A stretch of 64,000 bases of DNA from Lichtheimia corymbifera B2541. Lineage: Eukaryota > Mucoromycota > Mucoromycetes > Mucorales > Lichtheimiaceae. The notes beneath the pieces were generated by a model. It saw only the letters and a list, made by a program, of their open reading frames with translations. It did no database searches and was not told the DNA's origin. The DNA lies in contig JNEU01000189.1 of assembly GCA_000697475.1 (NCBI GenBank), positions 35,867 to 99,866 on the forward strand, written 5' to 3'. The first letter of the stretch is position 1. Each line of letters opens with the position of its first letter. The translations under genes were made by a program, and so were the position numbers. This document shows, piece by piece, positions 46,772 through 59,690 of this stretch.

Positions 46772-49367
46772 ATGATCGCTTTGCTCATTCTGAACAATTC
46801 TGGAGACGTCATCTATCAATCCAGCTTTTCAACACTACAGCAACCGAACGAAGCGAACACTATACGCTTATTTTTACCCCTCTTGCTGTCCGAGGACCTC
46901 TTGAAAGCAAAGTTCCACGACCGCATACACTATGTCCACAATCGCAACAAGACCATTGCATTTTGGGAGGTAAGCAACCAAGTTACTTTTATATACATGT
47001 ATACGCTGTGCTAACTATGTATGTAGAAACATGGGCTACTCTATCTCATGTGGACGAGGAGAGACACGATACCAGTGGATATGCTACAGCATCATTTACA
47101 TATTATCGATCGGCTATTACACTTTCAGTTTGGGCCCCATTGGTATAACAAGGTGGAGGGTATAACAACATCATCAACAAGACCATTGCGATGGCGAGAA
47201 TCATTAACGATATCACACACTGATATTGCAACATGCCTTTCACGGCTCCCCTTTTTGATGGTGGCTGCACCGCTTTTACCGCCACTCTATTCGCCAGAGA
47301 TGCTATGTTGTGTGGAACAGGTCGAGTTACAAGAGGATTTACGACAACGATTGGAAGAGTGCCTTAGAGAATCTTGCGATACAGCATTTGGTAGCAGTAG
47401 TCAGCAAAATACAGCATCATCCAGATTCGTGTCCTTCTTCGCCACTCCTCCTTCTTCACGGAGAGTACTCAACCTGTCACCCCTGATGAGACATTATCAG
47501 CACACTGAAAATCAGCATCACTATCGATGGACCGATGCATTTCTTTTTGCCAGAGACAAGTTGGTTTCACGATGCTCTAAATCCAACAATGATGAGCTAC
47601 TCGAGTCGACACTCCCATCAGAAGCATTGTTATTTCTTAAAACCATGGCATCTGAATATGCTGAACAAGCAGCTGCCAGAGAAGGTAACATTGAATGTTA
47701 GGTTATGGGGGAGCTCATTTTACTAATTATGCTGATAGACATTGCAGAACAACGAATGTCACGCCCATCTGCCAGTAGCAGCAGATCGCATGATACAATC
47801 GAGACAAGGTATGACAAATCGATCCGTTGTCATGGTAACAACGACAACAGCTGATGTATATATATATATATATATAACGTAATTAGATATGACGATGACG
47901 ACAATGGACCAACACCACAGCCCTCATCTTCAGAAGCGACTAGTCAAAAATCATCCGTCACTTACATTTACGATTCATCCTCGGTGTCAGCACCCTTCAA
48001 AATTAGAGAAAAGTCAACGTCATCCGTTACAGTCGCTTCATCCAATTGTTCAACGCCTTCACTTTCATGGAGCAGTCCACCCATTCTTATGCATAATCAG
48101 CTCTTATCCCGATTATCTCGCAAAAGCCTCGACTATGATGATCGGCCTTTACCAGAATTAAGGCGATGGTCTTCTCTTACTCGTCACACAACAACCGTTT
48201 CTACAACAACACAGCCTCCTCCTCCTCATTCATCAACAACCGATTTATTACCATCCGATCAACTTCCACCCAATGCTACCATATTTCATCACCCATCCAC
48301 AACAGGCTCATTGGATGAAAAGCCAATGGATGATGGTCCTCTTCCTAGCAGTCTCCCACTGGAATCAGGTTTTGGTCTTGCCAGTCGTCCTACATTACGT
48401 CAATCCGCACCATCATCACCTGCTTCACGTTCTCGTAGTCAGAGTAATGCTGATCGATTATCAGCTCGTACTTCTCTCAAAAACATGTTTAGTACGTTTC
48501 TTCAAAGTGAACAGCATCAGCAGCCACACGCCACAGATGACGATACAACACCACATCATGAGGGCAAGGTGATGTCGCGTTGGATCAAATGGAAACATCA
48601 GCATCACATGACATTATGCGTTATCTTGCTTGTACATCTTGGAGAAGGTCTGTGCGCTACGATTTTATTCAGGGACGATCATGAGGAAGAAAGACAAAAC
48701 CATCACCATCACCACCACCCCAATCATCAGCAACAATTCGATGATCTTTTACCTGATCGAATGACCAATCATACATCTGTCAAGACACTACGAACGACAT
48801 TACAAGATCATCTCAAGGATTTCAGTTCTTTTCTATTGACCAAGGAAACTACGCATTTCTCCATCTTGTCATTCATCACAAATTACCCAGGGTTACTTCA
48901 TTTCATCCGTATCCGTAATGGCTCCATGTTATCACCACGCATCGTTGATTTGACCTATTTGAACCAAGATCATGATCTAATCCTGGAGATGGGTGAAAAG
49001 TATCAAGAATGGGTGTCTTGCAGTGAGACGGCTCCACGATGGGGATGGCCATCCATCACAAGACTTGAGCAATTGGTAGGGAATTTATTACAAAGGAGAG
49101 GGTTGTGCATTTAACTTACATGCGTGTTATATGTTATAGAGTGAGGAAATGGTCAAGATTGCAAAAGCAAATAGCGTGTGTACCACTGCAGAATACCAAA
49201 TCTATCAACTGCCTGGTCATCCTGGATTCCAATGTGCTTTACGACGTGCAAAAGGCAACAGTGACGAGTGCTTGATGGCGATGTACTTTAGCTTTATACC
49301 AGAGGCAGTGGTGTTGGATATGCATCATCGGTTGTTTCATGATGTCAGTCAACGCTTACTTGAATAA
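46772..49367 (+). CDS. HPS1: HPS1 homologue, putative BLOC-3 subunit
   Basis: Longin-repeat protein resembling HPS1, which with HPS4 forms BLOC-3, the Rab32/38 exchange factor for lysosome-related organelles; it is related to Mon1 and Fuzzy. ATG 46772 (MIALLILNNSGDVIYQ). Exons 46772-46969, 47026-about 47683, a short one near 47740-47810, about 47887-49076 and 49140-49367 join in phase. First longin piece: TIAFWEKHGLLYLMWTRRD and HHLHIIDRLLHFQFGPHW. A Ser/His-rich linker precedes the second (HHMTLCVILLVHLGEGL), then a third longin domain with FLLTKETTHFSILSF and PGLLHFIRIRNGSMLSP, close to the HPS1 segment FLLxK...PGLxHFI...GxMxxP. The C-terminus ends FIPEAVVLDMHHRLFHDV. Budding yeast lacks BLOC-3. 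Confidence 0.75.
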
Positions 49368-49581
49368 TAAACATAAGCATGTTGCAGATTCACCTCCACA
49401 CAATAATGGTCAAGACCAGTGATTACTCTCATGTACTCGTAACAATCATTTCAGTTTTAGTATATAAAAGAGTCAACACATATAATACATATTGGATCAA
49501 ATGAGCGGGGCTTTTGGATTTCAACAATGTGGCGGCAGGAACACGCACATGCTGGTTGGTGCCTTGCTCTTTTTTACAACA

Positions 49582-50981
49582 ATGTCGTGCAGACACCCTC
49601 TTCAGAAAACTGCCGCTCTCTTTCCAACATTCTATCGATCCTCCCAATGCTTGAAAAAACCATTGCCACGTTCCCATTTACGCTATGCCTCCACCACAAG
49701 GAAATCAGCAGCAAAAGTGCAACGATCCATGGGCGGCATTTTCGAACCATTCCTTGAATCCAGCACACCCAAAGCAAAACAGTAATTCTCTCTTGACATG
49801 TGGCCTTTATTCTATCGCAATGTTGATACAGGGGTATATCTAGATCAGCACGACCGGCACCCAAGCCTCTATCTGCATTGACAGTGAAAGGTAACAAGGT
49901 TTGGATAGGGGTAGGGTTGGCAGGTTTTTGACAGGTGGATACCATTTAGATGTGCTGCCTTCCGACGACCAGCTGCAATTGATCCTCCAACACAAAGAAA
50001 CCACTCTGGACATTGAAAAGCAAAAGGCGATTATGGCTGCCATTCTCAAAGAAGCGCCCAGTGACGAGTTATTGAAAAGTGAGTCATTCTTTTATCATAG
50101 ACAATGAAGTTAAAACTTACCATTGTTTCCTATCAGTGGCCCCTGCATCCGAGTTATCAGCATTGGGCAACATTGTGATCCGTGGTTCACGTGATGGTAC
50201 GCTTGCAGCGCTTGCCTTGTACAAAGCTGCCATGGAAGGTGGTGACGATCGAGGTGCTTTCAGTTATGCAACCATGTTACATCGAGAAGCCATGTCCAAC
50301 AATAAGACCGATCCCCAAGCATTAGAAATCCTCTCCAAGTTGGCTCGTAAAGGACATCCGTATGCACAAATGAACCTGGCAGCCATTATCATGCGTAGTC
50401 AACCCGACCAAATCTCATCAGCAATCAAATTATACGAGCTTGCTGCCAAAGGTGGTATTGACAAGGCCTATGTGGAACTGGGTCGCATGTACCGTATCGG
50501 TTATGGTGTACATCAAGATCATCAAAAGGCGTATCAATACTTTGAACAAGGGGCCAAACGTGGTGATGCTCAATGCAATTTCATGCTGGGTGTCTATCAT
50601 TCCAGTCAAATGGGTGTCGTGGAAGAGAACCAAGAAAAAGCATTCAAATATTTTCAAAAAGCGGCAATGCGTGGAATGCCTGAAGCACAGTACAATGTTG
50701 GTTTCCGATTTCTCAAAGGCCATGGTGTAGAGCGTAATACATACAATGCTGCCGAGTTCTTGAGAATGGCTGCCATGCAAGGGTTCCAACTCGCACAAAT
50801 TAACCTTGGTGCCATGTATATGCAAGGGGATGGTGTCAAGAAGAATATGGATGAAGCACGTCATTGGCTGGAAAAGGCAGCAGCTCTGGGTGGTAAAATG
50901 GGTCAGGATGCCCAACAAAGACTGGCCAGTCTCGATGGTGCCGGTCCTGACAAAGGAGGTTCATCGTGTAATATCATGTAG
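49582..50981 (+). CDS. Sel1-repeat protein, possibly mitochondrial
   Basis: Solenoid protein with at least five Sel1-like repeats of the form A-x-x-x-Y-E-x-A-A-x-G, seen as AIKLYELAAKGGIDKAYVEL, AYQYFEQGAKRGDAQC, AFKYFQKAAMRGMPEAQ, AAEFLRMAAMQGFQLAQ and ARHWLEKAAALGGKMGQ. Three in-frame ATGs exist (49501, 49549, 49582). I chose 49582 because the sequence then begins MSCRHPLQKTAALFPTFYRS and continues with Arg/Lys/Ser-rich RYASTTRKS, a typical mitochondrial presequence without acidic residues. Four exons; the second and third (GISRSARPAPKPLSAL; LPSDDQLQLILQHKETTL) join in phase. Partner and role are unknown. Confidence 0.75.
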
Positions 50982-52616
50982 TAGTAGTAGTAGTAGTAGA
51001 TTATCGTCATTATATTAATAGAATTGTCTATATATCCTTCCTTTTGAATTATAATGGGAGATTACCAATGTTGTTGTGCGTAAGCTATGACTTATCCGAA
51101 ACAATATTTACATCAAGCGATGTGCCGCGCGCGCGGACTCTCTTTCTAAAGCAAGTGCGTTTGTTTCACAAAGTCTATCGTCAACAAGCGAAAATAAAGT
51201 TAAAGCTTTTATGTGACACATGCAGAGAGAGAGAATGGTGATCACCTACAGCAGCGGCGATATGCTACTGCTGCTCCGGGTAAATGCATAAGTAATTTAT
51301 CCGAGCCGAAACAATGAGGGGGACAATCGCCAGGGCGATTGTATATGCTGGGTTTTATAGCCAAAAGCGACGTTCCGAGGAAGAAGATGACAAAGCAGAT
51401 AGAAAAGTCGTCTAAAAAAGTTACTTTACAGTGTTTCTGATGACTTGCATCGCCATGATATCATTGTTTATCATAGAAAAAAGGAGGCCGATTTCTCATT
51501 GTTGTTAGATTTTAGTTACTAATTATAATGACATGACATGTACAAGCGTACATCCATTCTCAGTGAAACAGCAGGTTGGAGTAAAAAGATTATCGCATTC
51601 CCGGTATCATCACCCCTGGTAGATTTAATGTATATATCAAGGCTCAGCATTGTTGGGTTGTGGCGTATTTACGGTTTACATGGCGCTGTACGATATGGGC
51701 GTCGATTTTGTCCAAGAAAGCTATAGTGTATGAATCAAACATATGACTGAAAACACCTGATACTTTTGAACTATTCCACGCTTTCACTTCCATTCATCCG
51801 GCAATGCAACCAGCGGATAGCTGGCTTGAAACAAGCTTCACGGCACGCGGCCCGTGTCGCCGTCAGTGCCGATCGTCCGCATTGAGATGGCGAAAACTCA
51901 CGTGTCAAGCAAGAGGCATCATGTAAAAGCGTCATTATGAAGAATCACATACATTTTTTTAATGAGCAAGGCGCATGTATTGCCATGCGTATGGTGGAAT
52001 ATCGCACAGTAGTGTGTGCGCATGATGCCATCTCTGCACTACATAACAATCCATTATTGTGGTACAATCAGCAGGCACACGAGAACTAGTTGTTGCTGCA
52101 TTTCATTCCTATTTAGGGCTCAAAAGTTGTTGTGGTGGGCTACTCATTCATCTTGTTTTACGACGCACTAGCTTGATCAAGCGTAAGACTACGGGATAGG
52201 GGACAGCAATACCGATCCAAACTTACCGTAAGCTAATCAGATTAGACTCATTCGTATTCCGGGTTTATCCTGTACATGTTCCATATACATCATACCCCCA
52301 TTTCATTGACCGATGGTGCTCATCTTGCTATGCTGCAACCATTTTATTGCAATACACAAAGGAAATCAAAGTTGTGAATGAGAAATCATTATCGCGTATG
52401 TGTGTTTTTACGCCTAAAGCGTGTGTGTGAAAGTAATGGAAAGTGAAAAAAAGGAAATAATGGCTTTGTTAAAATTCGCCCGACGGGCTAATATTCTTGC
52501 CTTTACGCGAGCAAAAAACACATAAAACGGCTGGATGAATTCATCTTCCGTGGATTCGTTTCTCTTTCACTCTCTTTTATCACATATCCTGACGATACTT
52601 TATATATTACGGCATC
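50982..52616. promoter_or_regulatory. Long gene-free region upstream of ERG6
   Basis: 1.6 kb with only short, domain-free ORFs. A TAG/AGT run follows the Sel1 gene stop (50982-50999). It should hold the ERG6 promoter near its right end (a TTTATATATTA stretch at 52598-52608). No RNA gene was seen. It may contain diverged repeats that I could not pair. Confidence 0.4.
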
Positions 52617-54079
52617 ATGTCAATGACTATTGATAATACGACCGAGGAAGTGCAGTTGATGCGTAAGCTGCATGGCAAGCTTATCCTCGAGGAAAATGGG
52701 TTCCTGAAAAAGGTCACCCAAAAGGATTCTCAGCTCAACAAGAAGGCCACGGAAGAATACTATCAAAATTGGTCTGATAAAAAGGAAGCAGATCGCAAGG
52801 ATAATGAATCACAGGTCGCTGGACGGCGTGAACGAGCACAAAAGATGACCAATGCTTTCTATGATCTGGTTACTGATTTCTATATGTAAGTATGGATTAA
52901 AGGAAATAGGATGAGTATCACTAACCTTGTGCGTGTGTATAGGTATGGTATGGCATCTCGAATCGAAATTTGATGAAAGATGGGGCTATCATCGTTAACC
53001 ATGGGGATTTTGATTCATACGTAGGTTGGGGATCATCGTTCCATTTCGCCCGACTCTATAAAGGTAAAGCTTATTAAGGGGATGTAGTGATCTGAGACTC
53101 ACATTCTCTTTATACGACAGGTGATACATTCGAGGAAAATATCAAGCGACATGAAGCTTTTCTCGCGCTCAAACTTGGACTCAAAAAGGGCATGCGTGTG
53201 CTGGTACGTGCTTTGTGACATCATGCTAGTAACCCAATCTTGGTTTGTCTAACGTATGATCCCATGATACTCGCTTGTTTAGGATGTTGGTTGTGGTGTG
53301 GGTAAGTAAAGGAGGTGGGAGATCATATGCGGTAAACAATGCGTCGCTAACGAGGAAACAACATAGGGGGCCCGCTCCGTGAGATTGTAAAGTCTTCTGG
53401 CTATGCCCATGTCACTGGTATCAACAACAATGCATATCAAATCGAGCATTGCTTTGCCCATTCTAAGAAATATGGCTTAAGCGATCACACCGATTTCATC
53501 AAAGGAGACTTTACGAAGATGCCGATTCCTAATCACACCTTTGACGCTGTCTTTTCGGTGGAAGCTACGGTCCATGCACCTCGTTTAGAAATGGTATATA
53601 GTGAGATCTACCGTGTACTCAAGCCTGGTGGTCGCTTCGCATGCTATGAATGGTGCACCACGGACAAGTATGATGAAAATGACGTGACACATCGACGTGT
53701 GATCCACGGTATCGAGGAAGGTAACTCGATCTCCAAATTGTACTCGACCCAACAATGTCTGGAAGCAGCAAAATCGGTTGGCTTTAAGGTTATTGAGGAA
53801 GGTGATGTGGCTCCAATCGATGCTGCCACGGTGCCATGGTATTATACGCTCAAGAAGCCTGAGGGATTACGTGGTCTTTTACGCTCTCCTTGGGGTCGGT
53901 TCTACACGCATCATCTATTGACATTCCTTGACAAATTCAACGTTGTTCCTCCAGGTGTTTTAGCAACATCACAGTTGCTCAACGATGCAGCTGAAATGTT
54001 GGTGGCTGGTGGTGAGATGGAGATCTTCACACCCATGTACTTTTTCTTAGTTGAAAAGCCTTTGGATGCTACCGATTAA
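52617..54079 (+). CDS. ERG6: Sterol 24-C-methyltransferase
   Basis: SAM-dependent enzyme adding the C-24 methyl group in ergosterol synthesis, on ER and lipid droplets. ATG 52617 (MSMTIDNTTEEVQL). Exon 1 (52617-52885) ends in DFYM; a 5-nt micro-exon (52943-52947) and exon 3 (from 53025) complete the essential YGWGSSFHF sterol-binding motif. Other motifs: SAM loop VLDVGCGVGGPLRE (split by an intron inside VGCGVG|G), VTGINNNAYQ, FDAVFSVEATVHAP and YRVLKPGGRFACYEW. The last exon ends EKPLDATD at 54079. About 375 residues, normal length. Six exons. Convergent with GRC3. Confidence 0.95.
52943..52947 (+). other. 5-nt micro-exon of ERG6
   Basis: Between acceptor AG at 52941-52942 and donor GTATGG at 52948. 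The five bases add the end of Met, a Tyr codon and the first base of Gly, so DFYM-Y-GWGSSFHF reads through. Skipping it shifts the frame and destroys the motif. Confidence 0.85.
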
Positions 54080-54424
54080 TATTGTCATTCAACTCTCCCT
54101 AACCCCCACCCCACACACACATCCATACATTTATATACAAGTCGCACGCTCCAAGATTTACATGTATACACACGCCATGTACTTGATAGTATTGTTTCTA
54201 CCTTTATAAATCAAATCTACTTGAAGATCTACATGCTTTTTGGGCAAGGTTTCTATTCTAGCCTGAAATGGTAAAATTCAACTTTTTTTGCTTACTCAAT
54301 CATGCCTGCGATGCTGTGTAACAATGAAGAACAGACCCTGGTCTTTCTTATTAGCCAGGTGCAAGATTTATGTCACGCGATCATCATGCAAAAGAAAAGC
54401 TTTATTTGATAAATACATGGTTGT
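54080..54424. other. Convergent intergenic region ERG6 / GRC3
   Basis: 345 bases holding the 3' ends of both genes. No ORF or RNA gene was seen. Confidence 0.4.
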
Positions 54425-57400
54425 TTATACAGCTCGTTTGTTGATACGTCGTATTCTCAGTGCGCTTCCACCGGCACCTGCAATTGCATCTTCGGTCATA
54501 TAAGGTACTTGACGCCATGGTACACCTGCAATGCCTGTTCCTCGTCCTTGATTTCTATCCAGCATACAAGATAACGGTATGTCCATGCTGCCTCTGACCA
54601 ATCCTGATACTTCATTCAATGTGGATCGCACCTCAGGTGTTAACATTAGCAAGGCATGCTCTGATGGATCGATAGCACGCACAATGGCAAGACCACGACA
54701 ATGGGTGTATTCCGGATCAGGTGGAGGATATTCAGAAGCTGGCAAGTATTTTGGCGGGGTAATCTAGTCAAAGAATAAAGAGAGTGAGCATATACATCGC
54801 ATATACAAAGAACCACTACCTACACTGCTCTTTGATTCCTCTTCCATAATTGAATGGGACGAGTCTTGATCCATGTCTTGGACTTGTGCATCATTACCAT
54901 CGTCTGGTGGTGAATCCGAGCTTATTAAGGCCACAATGCTGACGTTCAATGCATACAATAAGTGATTCAACTTGATATCTTGGGATAAGATCCAGATGCC
55001 AGTGTCTAATCCAGTTCTCCAATCTAATGACCACGGTAAGCGTTCCACTAGAGATGTCTTGAAATTCCACCATGGCTTATTAGGTTGTCCAAAATGGGTC
55101 AAATCTTGATACATGTAAGAGACAAAAGCCAACGCCCGTAAATCCGTTGCAAGATATTTGCTGACAATACGGGATCCTCGAACAGGGTTTTCAATATAGT
55201 GTAACTTTGGTTGAACGTTTCCATCAGATGAAGGTAGAATGTCGGTAGCAAAGGTAGGTGGAAAGGATGGTGTTGAACCATGAGTGGCGAATACGTTGGT
55301 TGGTCCCACCATATCAACAAGGCCAACGAGTAAATCATAACCCAATCCTTTAACCCATCCATGTGTGTTGACCACTAAAGGTACTTGATCTATCATGTCG
55401 ATATCTGGTTCTTGATTGTAATGCTGCTGCCAAGTGCTCGTCAACTGTCGTACTATCCGCATATAATAGTTGGGATCGTCTCGTACAGTTGCTGTGCCAA
55501 AATAATGAGATCGTCTGGATGCTATGTTCTGGTGTGTACAAGGTGGACCGAGAATGGGTGATTCGAGTACATGAAGTGCAATGATGCCCGCTGGAGTGAA
55601 TTCGGTTTGACCAACATCGGTTTCCAAGTATGCAACTCGCTTGTGACTAATCATCATCTAATTAGAACCAAGAACCATTTCCACTCCCAGTTGTCGTTAC
55701 CTATTCAAAAGCCTATTCACGAGATATCGATTGAATGTTGATTTGCCGCTGTCCTTAGTACCGCATACAATGGATACAATGGGTGATCCACGCTCTAAAA
55801 ATATATGTTAGATTAAGACATAATGATTCTATACTTTCCTAACCTTTTTCATCTTGGATTGCAACGTTTGCATTTCCACTCCAAGTACTGGGTATATCGA
55901 GCGCTCTGATTCCAGGTGTGGGTTCCAATATCGGATAAAATCCAGCAATACCAGACATTAAACGATGTCCTTTGTATTCTTCGATTCTAGCCATGTCCTT
56001 TGCATGAGAGAATACTCCTTCCACATCATCAAAGCCGCACCATTCCATGCTTTTGATCACAATCACAGCTGCAAAGTTTTCAAGTCTTCCGAATGCGTTT
56101 AGAAAAGGCTGACGATCCTCATGAATATCAGTTGTCCTCGTTGAAACGTTGCTGGTTTCTGCTGTTGGTTCAATACGAGGAAGTGCATGTGATTTGAGAG
56201 CGAATACAGGATAAAAATCAAGACGTTCCTTGTCTGCCGTCAAAGTCGCGCCCATGATCGAAACCGCACCACAATAAACAGCGATAAGAGCTTTTCCAAG
56301 AAAGACAATTGACTATAAAGTGCTGGTTAGCAATGCATCCGTCATTGGTGATTACCGAAATTTACCTCGTTCTCCTGTAACCCGATGGCTAAATACTGCT
56401 CACCGTTGCTATTAAACGATGACACATTCGCTGAACATGGATTGAATATCGAGATCGCTCGTTCGTCAATGGCTCCACTATTACATTAACCAATTACTAC
56501 ACGTGATCCCATCCACAACCTTCCTCTTACTTACATCTTCTTTTGCCTTTTTTGTTTGGGTTGGTTCTTGGATCGCTTTTTAGCTCGGGTACGTTTTTCT
56601 TGTTGCGCAGAAACAGTTGTTGTTGGCTCAATATCAGTTGCTGGAGATCCTTCACTAACATCCATGTCGAGCTGAGGAGTTGATTCCAAGTTGCTATCAT
56701 CCTGCTCTTGATCATCCATGCTATCTGGCTGTTGTTGTTCAGATTGGCGTTGTCGTGCTAGACGTCGTGCAGCCAATGCACTCATAGGTAGTGTCGATTG
56801 ATATGTGTCATCATCTTGTTCAACATCATGTTGTCCAGAAATACTCGAGTTCACCACCAACTTGGGTTGAGAAGTCTGCTTTTTGTCGTCTTCATCGCCA
56901 TCCTCTTCATTGTCTTCTTCATCGCCATCCTCTTCGTTATCATCTTCACTGTGTTCTTCATCGTCGTCCACTTCATCGTCGTCCACTTCATCGTCGTTAT
57001 CCTCTTCTTCATCGACATCTTCATCGTTGTTTTCCTCGTCGTTGGCGTTTTCCTCTTCCATATCCTCTATATCCTCGACTTGGACTACAAGTTCAACTTG
57101 TTCATCGTCTGCTGTCTCGTCTTGGCCCTCCTCGCTTTGTTCTAGTAGTTGCCGTTGTTGCTTATATGAACGTCGAGCTGATACTGCACTCTTTGGTTGT
57201 GAAGAGCTTGTTGCGCCATTTGAGAGCTCCAACTTGGGAATGACAACGGCTTCGACCTTTTTGACGATTTCGACGTGTTCTAAGTGTCAATGGGTGAGCG
57301 TGTATTATTATAAAATGAACGTGTCTTGTATTACCAGCAACGTCTTCGCTAGTGGATCCTGACGATCGTTTCTGGGATTTGAGTTGCCTTTGTTCAGACG

Positions 57401-57428
57401 ATGCGCTTGATCTGCGTTTGGGTGCCAT
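54425..57428 (-). CDS. GRC3: Polynucleotide 5'-hydroxyl kinase, GRC3/NOL9
   Basis: Nucleolar RNA 5'-kinase acting in ITS2 processing of pre-rRNA and in Pol I termination, usually with the Las1 nuclease. ATG ends at 57428 (MAPKRRSSASSEQRQ). The N-terminus is basic, then an extreme Asp/Glu region (about 56870-57110), then RTRAKKRSKNQPKQKRQK. The Clp1/Grc3 core has ERLDFYPVFALKSHALP and IKSMEWCGFDDVEGV, the P-loop near 55735-55790 (CGTKDSGKSTFNRYLVN) and YLETDVGQTEFTPAG (Walker B-like, metal). LVVNTHGWVKGLGYDLL follows. The C-terminus ends IRRINKRAV at 54425. Walker A of the GTKDSGKS form separates it from Clp1. About seven exons. Confidence 0.93.
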
Positions 57429-58019
57429 GAATGGGAGTGAAAAGAGCAAGTGCCGATCGCGTCGCAAACAAGAAAAAGACCAGCTGGGATTTTCGGGCTG
57501 CATGAGCCACTTTTCCTTGACATTCATTGTTCAACCTACGCAGAAGGAAAAATGCTCACTGATGCATGTGTAACGAATGGCTATCCAGGCACCACCCATA
57601 ATCCCATTAAAAAGTACAATCCGTATATGATGGACAAGGTGGCTCATGCATGCAACCGTAGCACAAAAACAAGAAATCAGTTCCTCTTCATCTACATATC
57701 CAAACAATAAAACCTATTCTTTCTGTGCAGATTTGTATTGTTATGTATTGGCAACATACTTTAATCTTCATCTTAAACAATAAACAACAGCTATACTGCA
57801 TCATGATGGTGATGGTAATGGGAGGAGGACGTTGTCGATCATTATCGTAGCACATGCAAACTAGTGACCGAAACAATGATGGGGTCCATTTTTGCGCCAC
57901 TTGGCACTCAGCCCACAGTTTTTAATGAGAAACGCGCATATAAGTCGCGACACACTCCTTCTTTTTCCTCCTTCATCTTGTACATACTTGAGAACTAGAC
58001 ACAATTGTTACGATACATC
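57429..58019. promoter_or_regulatory. Divergent promoter region, GRC3 / four-helix membrane protein
   Basis: About 0.6 kb between diverging starts. Small ORFs show no domain. No recognisable operator. Confidence 0.4.
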
Positions 58020-59218
58020 ATGACAAAAAGATCCATCAATCCACGAACCATTATACTTGTTATCCTACGGATCACGTTATTTCTTGTGAGTGGTGCTGGT
58101 TTAGCATGTCATGCAGGCAAGTTGTGGAAAAGATTTGACAAAGCTCATGCTTATTGCTACTATCAGTGCAAGTAAGTCTATTAAATCGATATTCGACCAG
58201 CAGTGACAACCCAGCACCTCCCACTGATTGGTGGCCAGAGTACGTGGTGGTAAGAAAAGCATAATGATGCCCAGTTCAAAACAACCTCTCAATCTATTTT
58301 CACTACTGCCATCAGTATACGCTATACTACGTGGCGCACGGATTCTCATGCCTATGTGCATTGGTATTAATCATATCCACGTTTCAACGCAAAACTATTC
58401 GCCCCGATCGACTTTTGAGCATCGTCAACGCTGCTCTTACAATTGCAGCTCTTGTTTATGGTTCATTGTCTGCTGGAAATATCCCCTGGGTTGGATTTGC
58501 AGATACGCCATGGCAGGGGCCACATGATCATACCCAAAAAGGGCTTGCAATGTATTGCCCGGATTACCTTGGAGTGAATGATGCCATGATCACCTTTAAG
58601 CGCTGTTGTACGTTTATCTTTTCTCTTGGAAGATGCTACATGCGAGCCTAACGTATTGGGGACTTTACAGGGTTGCAAAATGCAACATGGTTGGGCTTGA
58701 TTATTACGGCAGCTTTATGGTGTTCACTTGCCTTGTATGTGTATATCCAGACATCATCCATGATCTTTCGACGAGACGAATTCGCACTTGTTACAACAAC
58801 ATCTTCACTCACTGCTCTTGATGATCATCCTCCGCAAGCTGTCCTCCCATCGCCAAGTGAAGAAGCAGCCCGCCATTTTGAAACGACAATGCCTCTTGCC
58901 ACTAATGCCGCTGAAACATATATGACCCATCCCGTTCGCCCAGTGACATACAATGCTTATGATTCCTTTGATACCTCCCGATATCCAAGTCACTACAGCT
59001 ATCATGACATGCAGCCCTATATTCCTCATTTGCAGGGGCGACAAATGTCTGGGTCCTTTGACTACAGCAATGCCTCCAGTGCAAGCAACTCATTGTATCA
59101 TAACGTCCCGCCATATGGGCATTACAGCAATTATGAAGAAAAAGTGGCTGTATCAACACCACCATCCGAGCACTCGGTATCTGAGCCTCCCCATTCACAT
59201 GATGGCGCAAAGGTCTGA
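58020..59218 (+). CDS. Four-TM membrane protein, MARVEL-like
   Basis: ATG 58020 (MTKRSINPRTIILVILR). Joined exons give four membrane helices: IILVILRITLFLVSGAGLA, TLYYVAHGFSCLCALVLII, LLSIVNAALTIAALVYGSL and LGLIITAALWCSLALYVYI, with both ends cytoplasmic. The loop between helix 3 and 4 is Cys-containing (YCPDYLG...CW). The long C-terminal tail is Ser/Pro/Tyr-rich (YSYHDMQPYIPHLQG, YGHYSNYEEK) and ends at 59218. Exon joins at CQ-K/N, VV|YTL and C|WLQN keep phase. MARVEL membership is a guess from topology and helix lengths; no family motif is certain. Such fungal proteins often sit at the plasma membrane. Function unknown. Confidence 0.65.
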
Positions 59219-59329
59219 TTTGGGATCTCTTGTTGTACGCATGAAAGATGCGGTGCCATATGTCCATAATAAATCAAATAGCTTTTCACCTGACCCTCCA
59301 TCTCCTCCCATCCTCTCTCAGTTCTATTA

Positions 59330-59690
59330 CACAAACAAGTCCTTCTGCATCTTTCGCTCTATCAGGGTCTAGCTACTTGACAATCAACAAAGACCACAAG
59401 TCATATAGCATCATGCTTACAGCATAGTACAAACATAAAGGTGCCTGTATCTCTAAACTTTACAATGAAACGTGGGGTCCTCAATCGAACAAAGTTGCTC
59501 GTCCGGGTCGAGTGCACCTTGTGTGCAAGTTTCACGATCGTCGTGGTCATTCTCAGATCCATCCAATGTCACCACCAGCCTCGTCAAAAAAAAAAAAATT
59601 CAAAAGGTCGACCTGTTCAACTTTGGCTGGTGGTGACATTGGGTGAATCTGCGAATGGCCACGACGTTCGTGAAACTTTATAGATAAAGG
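59330..59690 (+). repeat. Dispersed copy of the palindrome repeat (inner part)
   Basis: Same order of blocks as 38270-38560: TGACAATCAACAAAGACCAC, then GTATCTCTAAACTTTACAAT, GAACAAAGTTGCTC, TCACGATCGTCGTGG and CACCACCAGCC, an A-run, GGTCGACCTG, then the inverted GGCTGGTGGTGACATTGGG. The short inner hairpin has its axis near 59600. The outer arm modules of the 3-kb palindrome are missing. Confidence 0.88.
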
